Of a stretch of 18,087 nt of DNA, positions 1-7,807 are shown piece after piece. The stretch spans positions 1,304 through 19,390 of the forward strand of contig PXTV01000210.1 of the NCBI GenBank assembly GCA_003022985.1. Direction: 5' to 3'. The notes under the pieces were generated by a model. It had not been told where the DNA came from and made no database searches. It was given only the letters and a program-made list of their open reading frames with translations. This DNA is from Bacteroidetes bacterium SW_11_45_7 (lineage in GTDB: Bacteria; Bacteroidota; Bacteroidia; Chitinophagales; SW-11-45-7). Numbering within the stretch: the first letter of the stretch is position 1; each line of letters begins with the position of its first letter. The translations under genes and the position numbers were made by a program.

Positions 1-1090
1 CTTGTGATGTTTGAGGTTGTTTCATCCCCTTAATATGCACTGCCGATCCGGGCCTCACTTTCTGAATACCGCGTGTGATCAGTGTATCGCCTCTGCTTAG
101 CCCTTTGGTAACTTCTACACGCTCGGCTTGTCTTTGGCCGGTTTGAATTTGTTGTGGTACGGATTTGCCATTCCGGTAAAGGAACACCTTTTTCCCTTGT
201 AATTCCGAGATGACAGCTTCAGTCGGCACCATCAACACGCCATCTTGCGAAGCCAGTGTCAGGTCGATCTCAGCGAAATTTCCGGGCAGTATCTTTCGGC
301 TCTCATTATCGAACAATGCGCGGATTTGCAGGGTACGGGTGGAAGTTTCTATAGCCGGCTCAATCGCGTAAACCCGGGCTTGCATAGCCGTATCGACCCC
401 ATTGACCGTAAATTCAATGGACTGCCCTTTCACAACAGATTGAGCGTATTTGCCGGGCACCGAAAAATCGATCTTCAAAGGTTGCAGCTGACGTAAAGTG
501 GCGATCTTCGAATCGGGTGAAACGTAGCTTCCTTCGCTCACATGCCTAAGCCCAACCACCCCATCAAAAGGGGCTCTGATTTCCGTTTTGTCAATTTGCG
601 CCTTTATATTCCGGATGCCGGCCTTGATACTTGCTAACTCCGTTTTCTTTTGATCGTATTCTGCTTGGCTGATCCCTTCTTTTTCAAGGAGTTTCTTTTT
701 GCGTTCCACTTGTTCTGCCAGGAGTTTCTTTTGGCTTTTCGCTTTACTCAAGCGGGCTTGAAGCTCACGATCGTTGATCTTAACCAACAACTCGTCTTTT
801 TGAACCAACTCTCCCTCTTGCAGTGGCAGTGAAGTGATTTTACCGGCCGTTTCACTTGCCAACCTCACCTCATTTGCAGGAATAACCGTGCCGGAAACAT
901 TGAGTTTCTTACTGACGGACTCAGGCCGTAAGACTTGTGTATATACGTGAACTTTATCCTTATTCTTGTTCTCTTTGCTCTCCTCATCCTGCGCTTGTAA
1001 GAACGGGAGTTTGGGGATAATGAGAAAAGCAAGAAGGATGAAGCAGCCAGCAGCCACTATAACCTTGGTAAACGTTGAGGAAATATTCAT
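1..1090 (-). CDS. RND efflux periplasmic adaptor (HlyD/AcrA-type membrane fusion protein), 3' end cut by window
   Basis: I translated the minus frame open from the ATG at 1090 to the window edge: 363 residues with no stop. Residues 6-25 are a hydrophobic membrane anchor. About 62-108 is the first half of the lipoyl/barrel-sandwich domain (VSGTVIPANEVRLASETAGK). About 108-170 is a Lys/Glu-rich coiled-coil hairpin. About 170-205 is the second lipoyl half (IRAPFDGVVGLRHVSEGSYV), followed by beta-barrel and membrane-proximal domains up to about 355. This is the standard order of the adaptor that joins an inner-membrane RND pump to an outer-membrane channel. The matching pump and TolC-like genes would be expected beyond the left edge. 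The family is about this long, so only a short C-terminal tail is missing. Substrate cannot be predicted. The family call is secure. Confidence 0.93.
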   Translation of the reverse strand, partial: MNISSTFTKVIVAAGCFILLAFLIIPKLPFLQAQDEESKENKNKDKVHVYTQVLRPESVSKKLNVSGTVIPANEVRLASETAGKITSLPLQEGELVQKDELLVKINDRELQARLSKAKSQKKLLAEQVERKKKLLEKEGISQAEYDQKKTELASIKAGIRNIKAQIDKTEIRAPFDGVVGLRHVSEGSYVSPDSKIATLRQLQPLKIDFSVPGKYAQSVVKGQSIEFTVNGVDTAMQARVYAIEPAIETSTRTLQIRALFDNESRKILPGNFAEIDLTLASQDGVLMVPTEAVISELQGKKVFLYRNGKSVPQQIQTGQRQAERVEVTKGLSRGDTLITRGIQKVRPGSAVHIKGMKQPQTSQ

Positions 1091-1153
1091 GGAATGGAAA
1101 TTCTAACTTGGCTTCAAATTCAATGTTTGACCAACAAATTTGTTCACAAAGGG

Positions 1154-1161
1154 CAAAATTA
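1154..1161 (-). promoter_or_regulatory. Possible -7 promoter box for the efflux adaptor gene
   Basis: On the minus strand this reads TAATTTTG, an exact match to the Bacteroidota -7 consensus TAnnTTTG. It lies about 64 bases upstream of the adaptor ATG, in the 229-base gap after the TPR gene. I see no convincing -33 TTG element at the right distance, so this is a pattern match only. I see nothing else in the 1091-1319 gap. Confidence 0.3.
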
Positions 1162-1319
1162 GGAATCAAGAAGTTTGACAGAGAGGGTAAAAGCAGGTTT
1201 AATTTAGCTCAGTGCTTTTATTCGCTTTCTGGTAAAGCTGATTAAAAGAAAAGAATGCTGCAGCAGAAGACAGGAAATTGTGGTTCTAAAAAACCTGATG
1301 AATTGAAAGCAAAAAAATA

Positions 1320-3158
1320 CTAATTCACTTGATCCCCGCGCAATGCTCTGAAACGTTTCCGTGCTTCAACAACGTACACACTATCCTTATGATCAAATAG
1401 TAAACTCTCGTAGTACTTCATCGCTTTTTGGGCGTTATCCAGTTTATGATCGTAAATCTCAGCCAGCATGAATTTGGCATTGTCAGCTAAAATATCATCA
1501 TCATGGTTTTTAGTAATCATTTTAAGCTGGCTGATGGCTTTTTGATAATCTCCTTTTCCTTTATGAATACGCGCTTTAGCCATGGCTAAATCATCTGCAA
1601 GTTTGTGATCAGCATAATACTTTTCCAGTGAATCCAATTTTGACATGGCCTTGTTGTACTTGTTTTGAAAGATATAGAGATCAGCCCTGGCATACATCAA
1701 CATGGCAAGCTTTGATGTATCCATGCCCAAATTATCGGTAATAAAGACCGATAGCTCCAACGCATCGTTTGATATCAGTTCAGAAGTTGAGGCTTTGAGG
1801 GCATCGAGCTGGGTTTGCGCCCATTCGAATTCGCCCCTGTAATACGATAATTTGGCATTTTTATAACGAGCCTTCTCCCCGAGCGGTCCATCCTTAAACG
1901 CCTTATCAACCTGCGAATAAAGAAGTGTAGCATCCCACACATCACCGCGTATCAAGTAATAATCTCCAAGCGCCAATTTGGCTTTTGCAATTGTTTTTTT
2001 ACCTCCTCTTTTGTTCTCGATCACCTCCTCAAGAATGGTAATTGCCGTATCGAGATTGTGAATGTAGAGAGCTTCCAGCTCCGCAAGGTCGATCCTTGTC
2101 TGAACAGCATCCTCATTGCTGGCATAATTGGTCAAAAAGTTCTTATAATCCCGCTTGAGCTTTCTAAGGTCTTCTTGTGTATAGTTTTCAGTCTCCGTGA
2201 CTTTTTTCTTTCTGGCTTTGAGCAATTCCTTTTTTGCTACAAAATAAAGAGATGATCCTTTGCCCTTTTCATCAACGATGTATTCATACCCCCGAACAGC
2301 AGCGCTGAATTCTTTCTCATCCATGGCAGAACGGGCCAGATTCAGTACGCGAAACCCATTTTCGTTCATCCGTTTATCCAAAGCAATAGCCTGCCGAAAG
2401 GCGGATTCGTAATCCTTTCGTTGAATGAACTGCCAAATGAGTAATTCCGAATATTTTGAATTTTGAGGATGATCTTGAATACGGCTGTAAAGCTGATCCT
2501 GAAGTTCATTGAGCAATTTCTCATCGCTCAGCTTTTGCTGAAGTTTGTCTTTCAGATCATCGAGCCGGTCGGGATGCTGTTTGATAAAGTCCAGATAAGC
2601 ACCAATAGCTTTTTCATTTTTTCCGGCTTTTTGATAAAGTTTAGCCAGTGTCATGCTAAACGCATAGGGTTGTTCAGTGAGCTTTCTGGCCTTTTTCAAG
2701 GCTTTGATGGCAAATTTATTTTCACCATACGTGGCAAAAGAATTCGCTAAACGCCTGCCCTCTCCTTTATCGGCCGATAAATTATCGATGGCCTGGCGAT
2801 ATTGTTTTTGCCCTCTTTTTGTTTTCCCGTCTTGTAAAAGTACGTAACCGAGGTCCACGAAATACTGGAGCTCATCCTGATTCTGCCGCTTCTTTTCCTT
2901 GACAATGGACAGCAATTCATTGTAGCGCTTTAGCTTAAGAAGAGTATTGTAGAGGTAGCGGTAGTAGGAAGAGGATTGGGGATTATTATTGTAGAGCTCT
3001 TGAAAAAGATCGGCTGCCTTTTCGTACTCCTGTTTTTGATAATACTGTTGAGCAAGTGATTCTTTTGATTGATCATCGTTTTGGGCATAGGCTGACTCCA
3101 TTAAGCCAGTGAACAAGATAAGAACGATAAATGCAATAGCATAACTGATGTTTTTCAT
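1320..3158 (-). CDS. Secreted tetratricopeptide-repeat (TPR) protein
   Basis: The reading frame extends upstream to an ATG at 3218. I prefer the ATG at 3158 because it places a clean signal peptide at the N-terminus (MKNISYAIAFIVLILF..., cleavage near AYA-Q at about residue 25). An ATG at 3170 is also possible. The mature protein of roughly 585 residues is almost wholly helical, with TPR-like units from near residue 30 to the C-terminus, for example the segments around SLAQQYYQKQEYEKAADLF, AKLYQKAGKNEKAIGAYLDF and AEIYDHKLDNAQKAMKYYES. The middle is rich in Lys/Glu/Asp. No enzymatic domain is visible, so it is probably a periplasmic or outer-membrane-associated scaffold. TPR proteins of this kind take part in envelope assembly and gliding or type IX secretion in the phylum, but nothing here ties it to a given system. 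It is separated from tonB upstream by an intrinsic terminator, so it is probably transcribed alone. Confidence 0.85.
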   Translation of the reverse strand: MKNISYAIAFIVLILFTGLMESAYAQNDDQSKESLAQQYYQKQEYEKAADLFQELYNNNPQSSSYYRYLYNTLLKLKRYNELLSIVKEKKRQNQDELQYFVDLGYVLLQDGKTKRGQKQYRQAIDNLSADKGEGRRLANSFATYGENKFAIKALKKARKLTEQPYAFSMTLAKLYQKAGKNEKAIGAYLDFIKQHPDRLDDLKDKLQQKLSDEKLLNELQDQLYSRIQDHPQNSKYSELLIWQFIQRKDYESAFRQAIALDKRMNENGFRVLNLARSAMDEKEFSAAVRGYEYIVDEKGKGSSLYFVAKKELLKARKKKVTETENYTQEDLRKLKRDYKNFLTNYASNEDAVQTRIDLAELEALYIHNLDTAITILEEVIENKRGGKKTIAKAKLALGDYYLIRGDVWDATLLYSQVDKAFKDGPLGEKARYKNAKLSYYRGEFEWAQTQLDALKASTSELISNDALELSVFITDNLGMDTSKLAMLMYARADLYIFQNKYNKAMSKLDSLEKYYADHKLADDLAMAKARIHKGKGDYQKAISQLKMITKNHDDDILADNAKFMLAEIYDHKLDNAQKAMKYYESLLFDHKDSVYVVEARKRFRALRGDQVN

Positions 3159-3292
3159 GGAAAGCAACATTTTCAAGTAACGAGTGTCTGTCAGATGTGT
3201 TGAATTACTGTAAAACATGAACGCACCACTAAATGCTATATGATTAACATCCTGTAAGAAACGATCATTTGGAGAATTTGGCTTAAAACGTT

Positions 3293-3327
3293 AAAAAAAG
3301 CCGCCCTCGATGAGAGCGGCTTTTTTT
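3293..3327 (-). terminator. Intrinsic terminator of the gcvH-vanZ-tonB group
   Basis: The arms GCCGC (3300-3304) and GCGGC (3316-3320) continue inward through three more pairs to a three-base loop, flanked by A7 on one side and T8 on the other. Position 3305 against 3315 is a C/A mismatch in + strand RNA but a G-U wobble in minus-strand RNA. The hairpin is therefore complete only when read on the minus strand, just after the tonB stop at 3344. This is a textbook rho-independent terminator. Confidence 0.9.
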
Positions 3328-3343
3328 TGTGTTGGCAACCACA

Positions 3344-4150
3344 TTACTGTAATTGGAAACTTATGGGCACAACATATTGCACTTTAACCTTTTCTCCACG
3401 TTGTTTGCCCGGCTGCCATTTAGGCATATTTTGTACGTGCTTAACAGCAGCTTCATTCAGGATTTTCTCCGAGCCGCGAGCCACTGAAACATTTGTGACA
3501 TTGCCCTGCTTATCAATCACGAATCGTACATATATTTTTCCTTCAATATCGTTCTCTTTGGCAATGGGCGGATACTTAATCTGTGCCAGATATTTTTGGA
3601 GCTCCTTCTGCCCGCCCGGAAACTTTGGCATGTCCTCAACGATCTTAAACACTTTTTGTTCATCTGTCTCCTCTTCCTGAGCGGGAGCCTCGGGAATATC
3701 GACAGCTTGTTCCTCTTCGATATCGATATCCTGAATCTCGGGCTCATCTTCAAGGATCTTGTCGTCCTCCACTTCTTTAATTTTAGGGGGAGGCGGTGGG
3801 GGTGGCGGCTTTTGTTTACGCTTGGTTTGGGGTGGCTCCACTTCAAACTGGTCCATTTTCTTTACTTCACCCAAATCTTTTGTCACTTTATTATAAGTTG
3901 TCCATTCAAAAGCCGTAATAACAATGGCAAGAGAAATCATGCTGCCGGTAAGAAAAAACGTCCACCAATAGTTATTGACATCGGCTTCAGGATACTTTTT
4001 CATGAAGACTGAATCGGCTTCTTCTTTGCCTTGGTGCTTTTGGCGGACTTTATCCGAAGGCTGAACATAAGTAAAGAACAACTTAAAAGCTCCAACGAGA
4101 AGAGCAAACAATGCGATTAATGCAAGAATACCTAAAATAACGTAACCCAT
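3344..4150 (-). CDS. Energy transducer TonB with an extra N-terminal membrane segment
   Basis: TonB carries proton-motive energy from ExbB/ExbD to outer-membrane TonB-dependent transporters. The 268 residues show, in order: a first hydrophobic segment (about 3-27, YVILGILALIALFALLVGAF); a charged linker; a second transmembrane segment (about 66-84, ending in the AFEW motif common in Bacteroidota TonB); a proline run (PPPPPPPP, about 115-122); an acidic Glu/Asp/Ile stretch; and the C-terminal domain from about 170 (FPGGQKELQKYLAQIKYP, then GKIYVRFVIDKQGNVTNV and the WQPGKQRGEKVKVQYVVPISF end). A usual Bacteroidota TonB would begin near the internal Met50 (MKKYPEADV, base 4003). The frame before it clearly encodes a membrane helix, so I keep the long start. 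It lies three bases after the vanZ stop. The proline codons form a G-rich tract on the + strand at 3786-3808. Confidence 0.93.
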   Translation of the reverse strand: MGYVILGILALIALFALLVGAFKLFFTYVQPSDKVRQKHQGKEEADSVFMKKYPEADVNNYWWTFFLTGSMISLAIVITAFEWTTYNKVTKDLGEVKKMDQFEVEPPQTKRKQKPPPPPPPPKIKEVEDDKILEDEPEIQDIDIEEEQAVDIPEAPAQEEETDEQKVFKIVEDMPKFPGGQKELQKYLAQIKYPPIAKENDIEGKIYVRFVIDKQGNVTNVSVARGSEKILNEAAVKHVQNMPKWQPGKQRGEKVKVQYVVPISFQLQ

Positions 4151-4153
4151 AAG

Positions 4154-4522
4154 TTAATGCATTTTGGGTTTAAAAAATACCAACCAGCCGAATAAACCAA
4201 GAATAACTCCCGCTGTATTGGCAATTATATCAGCTGTTTCAAATGACCGTTGATAAGTGAGTACATGTTGAAGTCCTTCAATAAGAACACCGTACAGAAC
4301 AGCAGCTATTACTAGTCTAATTTCACTTCCATAACGGGAGGGAAATTGCTGATATTGCTTACTTATTCCATGGCACCACAAAAAGTACAGTACAAAATAA
4401 ACGACCAGATGAACAAATTTATCAAAATGGATGGCTTCTAAAAAACCACTCGATGGCAAGTCATTCCCGGGCAAAAGCATGATTACCAAAATCACAATAC
4501 TCCACAGGAAACCGGGGATCAA
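4154..4522 (-). CDS. VanZ-family small membrane protein
   Basis: The protein has 122 residues with about four hydrophobic helices (near 5-18, 38-50, 68-85 and 98-116). The VanZ-family signature residues are present: LLPGNDLP early, DKFVHLVVYFVLYFLW, EGLQH in the third helix, and D-x-x-A-N-x-x-G in the last (ADIIANTAGVILG). The molecular role of the family is unsettled; the founder is linked to teicoplanin resistance. The first codon used here is TTG at 4522. There is no in-frame ATG before the conserved first helix and a stop lies at 4556-4558, so a TTG or an upstream ATT (4540) must serve. It follows gcvH by 44 bases and precedes tonB by three, so the three are probably one operon. Confidence 0.85.
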   Translation of the reverse strand: MIPGFLWSIVILVIMLLPGNDLPSSGFLEAIHFDKFVHLVVYFVLYFLWCHGISKQYQQFPSRYGSEIRLVIAAVLYGVLIEGLQHVLTYQRSFETADIIANTAGVILGLFGWLVFFKPKMH

Positions 4523-4566
4523 ATGCTTACCATGTACAATAGGAAAAGGCTGCCTCTATTTATGGA

Positions 4567-4947
4567 TTATTCCTCCACCAACTTCTTGTAGTTCTCTGCA
4601 TCGAGCAGAACATCCAATTCGGATTTGTCACTAACTTCTACTTTAATCATCCATCCATCGCCATAGGGGTCTTCATTGACCTTTTCCGGTGCATCTTCAA
4701 TACTTTCATTGAATTCGAGCACCTTCCCGCTTACGGGCATATAGAGATCGGAGACTGTTTTAACGGCTTCAACCGTACCAAAAACATCGTCTTTACCGAG
4801 GTCCTCATCAACTGTTTCCACCTCTACATAAACAATATCGCCCAGCTCACCTTGAGCAAAATCGGTGATGCCAATTGTTGCCTGGTTACCATCAACTCTA
4901 ACCCATTCGTGTTCTTTCGTGTACTTTAATTCAGATGGAAACTCCAT
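4567..4947 (-). CDS. gcvH: Glycine cleavage system H protein
   Basis: GcvH carries the aminomethyl intermediate on a lipoyl arm between the P, T and L proteins of the glycine cleavage system in the cytoplasm. The 126-residue length is normal. It shows [12 protein letters not shown] near the start, [17 protein letters not shown], and the lipoylation motif [18 protein letters not shown] with the modified lysine at residue 63. [13 protein letters not shown] follows at about 91-103. The start is an ATG. No gcvP or gcvT is present, which is common because the H gene is often unlinked in this phylum. The downstream partners vanZ and tonB have no obvious functional link. Confidence 0.97.
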   Translation of the reverse strand: MEFPSELKYTKEHEWVRVDGNQATIGITDFAQGELGDIVYVEVETVDEDLGKDDVFGTVEAVKTVSDLYMPVSGKVLEFNESIEDAPEKVNEDPYGDGWMIKVEVSDKSELDVLLDAENYKKLVEE

Positions 4948-4965
4948 ATATCACAATTTTACTTT

Positions 4966-4973
4966 CAAAAATA
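4966..4973 (-). promoter_or_regulatory. Possible -7 promoter box for the gcvH operon
   Basis: The minus strand reads TATTTTTG, matching TAnnTTTG, 19-26 bases upstream of the gcvH ATG in AT-rich DNA. No clear -33 element is seen. The AT-richness makes a chance match fairly likely. Confidence 0.25.
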
Positions 4974-5114
4974 ATTGTTTTTTACGGTCTAAAAAACGCT
5001 AAGAATCCAGTTCTGAAAAATATCAATAAAAACGTGTTTCCTTTCCCGATTGTCCATTTCAACATCAAGATTTGAGCAAGCCAGCCATGATCTTGCACAT
5101 ATCAATATTGTACC

Positions 5115-6098
5115 TTAATAACTCCATCTCATATAAGTAGCCCCCCAAGTAAAACCACCACCAAAAGCAGCCAGGATCAAATTGTCGCCTTTATTGATTT
5201 GATCTTCCCACTCCCAAAGACAAAGAGGAATAGTGGCATTTGTTGTATTCCCATAACGCTCAATATTCACCATAACCTTATCCGGATTGAGATTTAGCTG
5301 CTTATAGGTTGCTTCTATAATTCTCTTATTCGCCTGATGGGGAACAAGCCAATGCACATTATCCGGTGTCAGGTCGCTTTCATTCATGACCTGCTTAGCA
5401 ACTTCTGCCATATTGTTGACGGCAAACTTGAAAACAGTACGCCCATCCTGATATACGTAGTGCTCATGTGCATCCACAGTTGCGTGGGATGCGGGCTTCA
5501 CGGACCCACCGGCCTTTTGATGAAGGAAAGTGGAGCCTGATCCATCGGAATACAACTTGCTGTTGATTATGCCATTCCCTTCATGATCCGGCTCCAGCAG
5601 AACTGCGCCCGCACCATCGCCAAAAATGACACAAGTGGCTCTGTCTTCATAATCAATTATGGAGGACATTTTATCGGCTCCTACGAGCAATACCTTTTGA
5701 TGCACACCTGTTTCAATAAACTTGGCTGCCGTTGTTAAAGCGTATAAAAAACCACAGCAAGCCGCATTAATATCATAACCAAAAGCATTTTTCAACCCGG
5801 CCTTGTCACTAATGATATTAGCCGTGGCAGGAAATTGCATATCGGGGGTGACAGTGGCGCAAATGACGAGTTCTATTTCTGAGGGAGAAATGTTTTTCTT
5901 TTCCAGTAAGCTGTTGACAGCAGGTACTGCCATATCCGAGGTGCCGAGACCTCGCTGGTTGAGAATACGCCTTTCCTTAATACCCGTGCGAGTCTGAATC
6001 CACTCATCATTGGTTTCCACCATCTGTTCGAGCTCCTCATTCCTCAAAATATAATCCGGCACATAACCTTGAATACCTGTTATAGCTGCACGTAACAT
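5115..6098 (-). CDS. fabH: 3-oxoacyl-[acyl-carrier-protein] synthase III
   Basis: FabH begins fatty-acid synthesis by condensing an acyl-CoA primer with malonyl-ACP. The 327-residue length matches the family. The catalytic triad is visible: Cys114 in DINAACCGFLYAL, His254 in LVPHQANKRII and Asn284 in RYGNTTNATIPL. The thiolase-fold glycine-rich segments VIFGDGAGAVLLEP (about 158-171) and AAFGGGFTWGA (about 310-320) are present, as is the N-terminal TNDEWIQTRTGIKERR signature. The AACC in place of AACAG leaves the nucleophile unchanged. It lies 115 bases downstream of rpmF, a linkage common in bacteria. Neither plsX nor the acc genes sits beside it. Confidence 0.97.
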   Translation of the reverse strand: MLRAAITGIQGYVPDYILRNEELEQMVETNDEWIQTRTGIKERRILNQRGLGTSDMAVPAVNSLLEKKNISPSEIELVICATVTPDMQFPATANIISDKAGLKNAFGYDINAACCGFLYALTTAAKFIETGVHQKVLLVGADKMSSIIDYEDRATCVIFGDGAGAVLLEPDHEGNGIINSKLYSDGSGSTFLHQKAGGSVKPASHATVDAHEHYVYQDGRTVFKFAVNNMAEVAKQVMNESDLTPDNVHWLVPHQANKRIIEATYKQLNLNPDKVMVNIERYGNTTNATIPLCLWEWEDQINKGDNLILAAFGGGFTWGATYMRWSY

Positions 6099-6155
6099 AA
6101 TGAGGAGTATCAGCGTGGAAAATTGATTCGAATGCCCTTATAGAAAAACTTTACC

Positions 6156-6176
6156 GGCAATGCTCTTTACATTGCC
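6156..6176. repeat. Perfect 7-bp inverted repeat between rpmF and fabH
   Basis: GGCAATG (6156-6162) and CATTGCC (6170-6176) form a perfect stem with a seven-base loop in the 115-base gap. No T-run follows immediately on either strand, so it is not a typical terminator. On the minus strand it would sit in the rpmF-fabH leader and could attenuate read-through or process the message. The role is unknown. Confidence 0.4.
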
Positions 6177-6213
6177 CAAAGGATGGATGCCGGGAAAAGG
6201 CAAAGCAGTGAAC

Positions 6214-6402
6214 TTATAATTCCTCCTGTGTAGCTACCAGTCTGCCGCGATAGTAAAGATTCCCATCAACATAATAAGCGCGGTGCCTCAAGTGCGGCTG
6301 GCCGGTTGTGGGGCATTTTGAGATGGTTGGCTTTCTTGCCTTGACATGTGTACGTCTTTTGTCCCTTCTGGTCTTGGACTGTTTACGCTTGGGATGTGCC
6401 AT
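6214..6402 (-). CDS. rpmF: 50S ribosomal protein L32
   Basis: The 62 residues begin with the diagnostic MAHPKRKQSKTRRDKRRTH and continue through CPTTGQPHLRHRAYYVDGN and YYRGR. Only one cysteine remains (residue 29), so the four-cysteine zinc-binding version is absent, as usual in Bacteroidota. The gene is followed by fabH, a widespread linkage. The DUF177/YceD gene often found upstream is absent: the next gene upstream is the M23 peptidase, 122 bases away. The start is an ATG preceded by an A-rich leader. Confidence 0.97.
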   Translation of the reverse strand: MAHPKRKQSKTRRDKRRTHVKARKPTISKCPTTGQPHLRHRAYYVDGNLYYRGRLVATQEEL

Positions 6403-6524
6403 TTCACTTTACTTTTTTTAGGATGTGCAATTTTAGGAAATTCTCGTGACTTTTTAACGATGAAATATATGCCATTTAACCGCAATTCTATCTGCCAAAC
6501 CAGAAAAAGAAAAGTCTCTCTGAT

Positions 6525-7697
6525 CTACTCGAACAGGTGCTTTTGATATGAATGGTGGCCTTTTTTTCTTATCTTTTTGCTGGTCAAAATCAATTTCCTC
6601 GAGTTCTTTACCTCCTTGAAGGCCTTCATGTTTTCCTTTTTAACGGGTTCAGAAGCAGGGATATCTTGTGTCATGGGATTGACCTGCCGGCCGTGCTTCC
6701 AAAAGCGATAACATATATGAGGACCTGTGGCAAGGCCAGTACTCCCCACAAAACCGATCACATCACCTTGATTCACTCTTACGCCCGTGCGAATGCCTGA
6801 TTTGATACGATTCATGTGGAGATACTGTGTGGAATACGTGCTGTTGTGCCGAATTTTAACAAACCTCCCATTGTATTTACTATAACGTGCAGCAATCACG
6901 GTGCCATCACCTGTAGCACGAATAGGTGTGCCTGTAGGGGCAGCGTAGTCTACGCCTCGATGAGCTTTATAACGTTTTTGAACAGGGTGATAACGCCTTC
7001 CTGTATAACCCGAAGTTATGCGGGAATAACGAACCGGTGCTTTTAAGAATGCTTTTCGTAAACTCTCAGCTTCTTTATTGAAGTAATCGCTTTTCCCTTC
7101 TTGTTGAAAGCGGAATGCGTAGTAATCCTCACCTTTATGCCTAAAGTCAGCCGTATGTATCTCACCGATCCCAATGCTTTCGCCATCAACAAACCGTTCC
7201 TCATAGATCACCTTGAACCGGTCGCCTTCCTGAATCCGATAAAAGTCAATACGCAAAGAATCTTGCAAATCGTAAACCACAAACTCGACAGGGCTCTTTT
7301 CATAAATGAAGTACCGGGCACACTTGGTAGAGTCTTCCGAATACAAAATGCAGTAGGCATTGCCTGTTTTTATTTTGCGGACGTCAAAAACATTTTTTGA
7401 TTTCCTGGCTACTTTATCGATTGTCTGAAAGGAAATTGAATATTGCCGCAGAATTTCGGAAAGGTTTTGATTTCGCTTAACAGTTTTTTTTAACTTTTTT
7501 AAAGTATCATACTGAACACCATACGCTTCTTGAGGTAAATGCTTTGAGAGCAATTCAGTTTTCGTTGAGATGGTGTCCATTGTGGAAGTGCTTTTTTTAT
7601 CAGAATCAGCACTTCCCCGGTCCTCATGATCACCACATGCTGTCATCCCCATGATCATAGTGCTACAGCATAAAGCAAGAAAAACCATTTTCCTCAT
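6525..7697 (-). CDS. M23-family peptidase lipoprotein
   Basis: The frame can start at a TTG (7835) or an ATG (7712). I choose the ATG at 7697 because it gives a lipoprotein signal (MRKMVFLALCCSTMIMGMTAC, lipidated Cys about residue 21). The product is about 390 residues. A LysM/OapA-like region (about 70-150, RNQNLSEILRQYSISFQTID) precedes the LytM/M23 domain (about 225-345). Expected M23 residues are present: AHRGVD (His246, Asp250), YLHM (His294) and GPHICYRF (His327). The canonical second His of HxH, normally a zinc ligand, is Cys329. The family hydrolyses peptidoglycan cross-bridges or, when degenerate, activates other hydrolases. A basic Lys/Arg/His-rich tail follows the domain. It stands alone between rpmF and the EGF lipoprotein gene. 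Confidence 0.88.
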   Translation of the reverse strand: MRKMVFLALCCSTMIMGMTACGDHEDRGSADSDKKSTSTMDTISTKTELLSKHLPQEAYGVQYDTLKKLKKTVKRNQNLSEILRQYSISFQTIDKVARKSKNVFDVRKIKTGNAYCILYSEDSTKCARYFIYEKSPVEFVVYDLQDSLRIDFYRIQEGDRFKVIYEERFVDGESIGIGEIHTADFRHKGEDYYAFRFQQEGKSDYFNKEAESLRKAFLKAPVRYSRITSGYTGRRYHPVQKRYKAHRGVDYAAPTGTPIRATGDGTVIAARYSKYNGRFVKIRHNSTYSTQYLHMNRIKSGIRTGVRVNQGDVIGFVGSTGLATGPHICYRFWKHGRQVNPMTQDIPASEPVKKENMKAFKEVKNSRKLILTSKKIRKKGHHSYQKHLFE

Positions 7698-7742
7698 GTC
7701 CGTTCTGCTCATTAATTGAAGTGATAAAAAAACTATATAATC

Positions 7743-7777
7743 CAACATCAACAAAGTTACACCCTTTCCTGATGTTG
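7743..7777 (-). promoter_or_regulatory. Inverted repeat enclosing a -7 promoter box, upstream of the M23 gene
   Basis: CAACATCA (7743-7750) and TGATGTTG (7770-7777) form an exact 8-bp inverted repeat separated by 19 bases. Inside it, 7752-7759 reads TAACTTTG on the minus strand, an exact TAnnTTTG match, about 55 bases upstream of the chosen ATG. Half-sites around a promoter suggest a repressor or activator site, but I cannot name a regulator and see no clear -33 box. Confidence 0.35.
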
Positions 7778-7807
7778 ATACATATGCAAGGGCATAAATT
7801 GAATTCA

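Noticed and set aside
3786..3808. G-rich + strand tract as a regulatory G-quadruplex
   Set aside because: It is fully explained by the proline codons of TonB on the other strand. The runs of only two Gs between the longer ones make a stable quadruplex unlikely.
3596..4012. 138-codon + strand frame opposite tonB
   Set aside because: It is a reverse-strand shadow created by the biased codons of the proline and acidic regions of TonB; no independent coding signal.
5076..5096. GCAAG/CTTGC inverted repeat after fabH as a terminator
   Set aside because: Only five pairs with an eleven-base loop and no T-run on either strand.
6099..6213. Loss of plsX between rpmF and fabH
   Set aside because: Direct rpmF-fabH linkage without plsX is, as far as I know, common in Bacteroidota, and the gap holds no plsX remnant.
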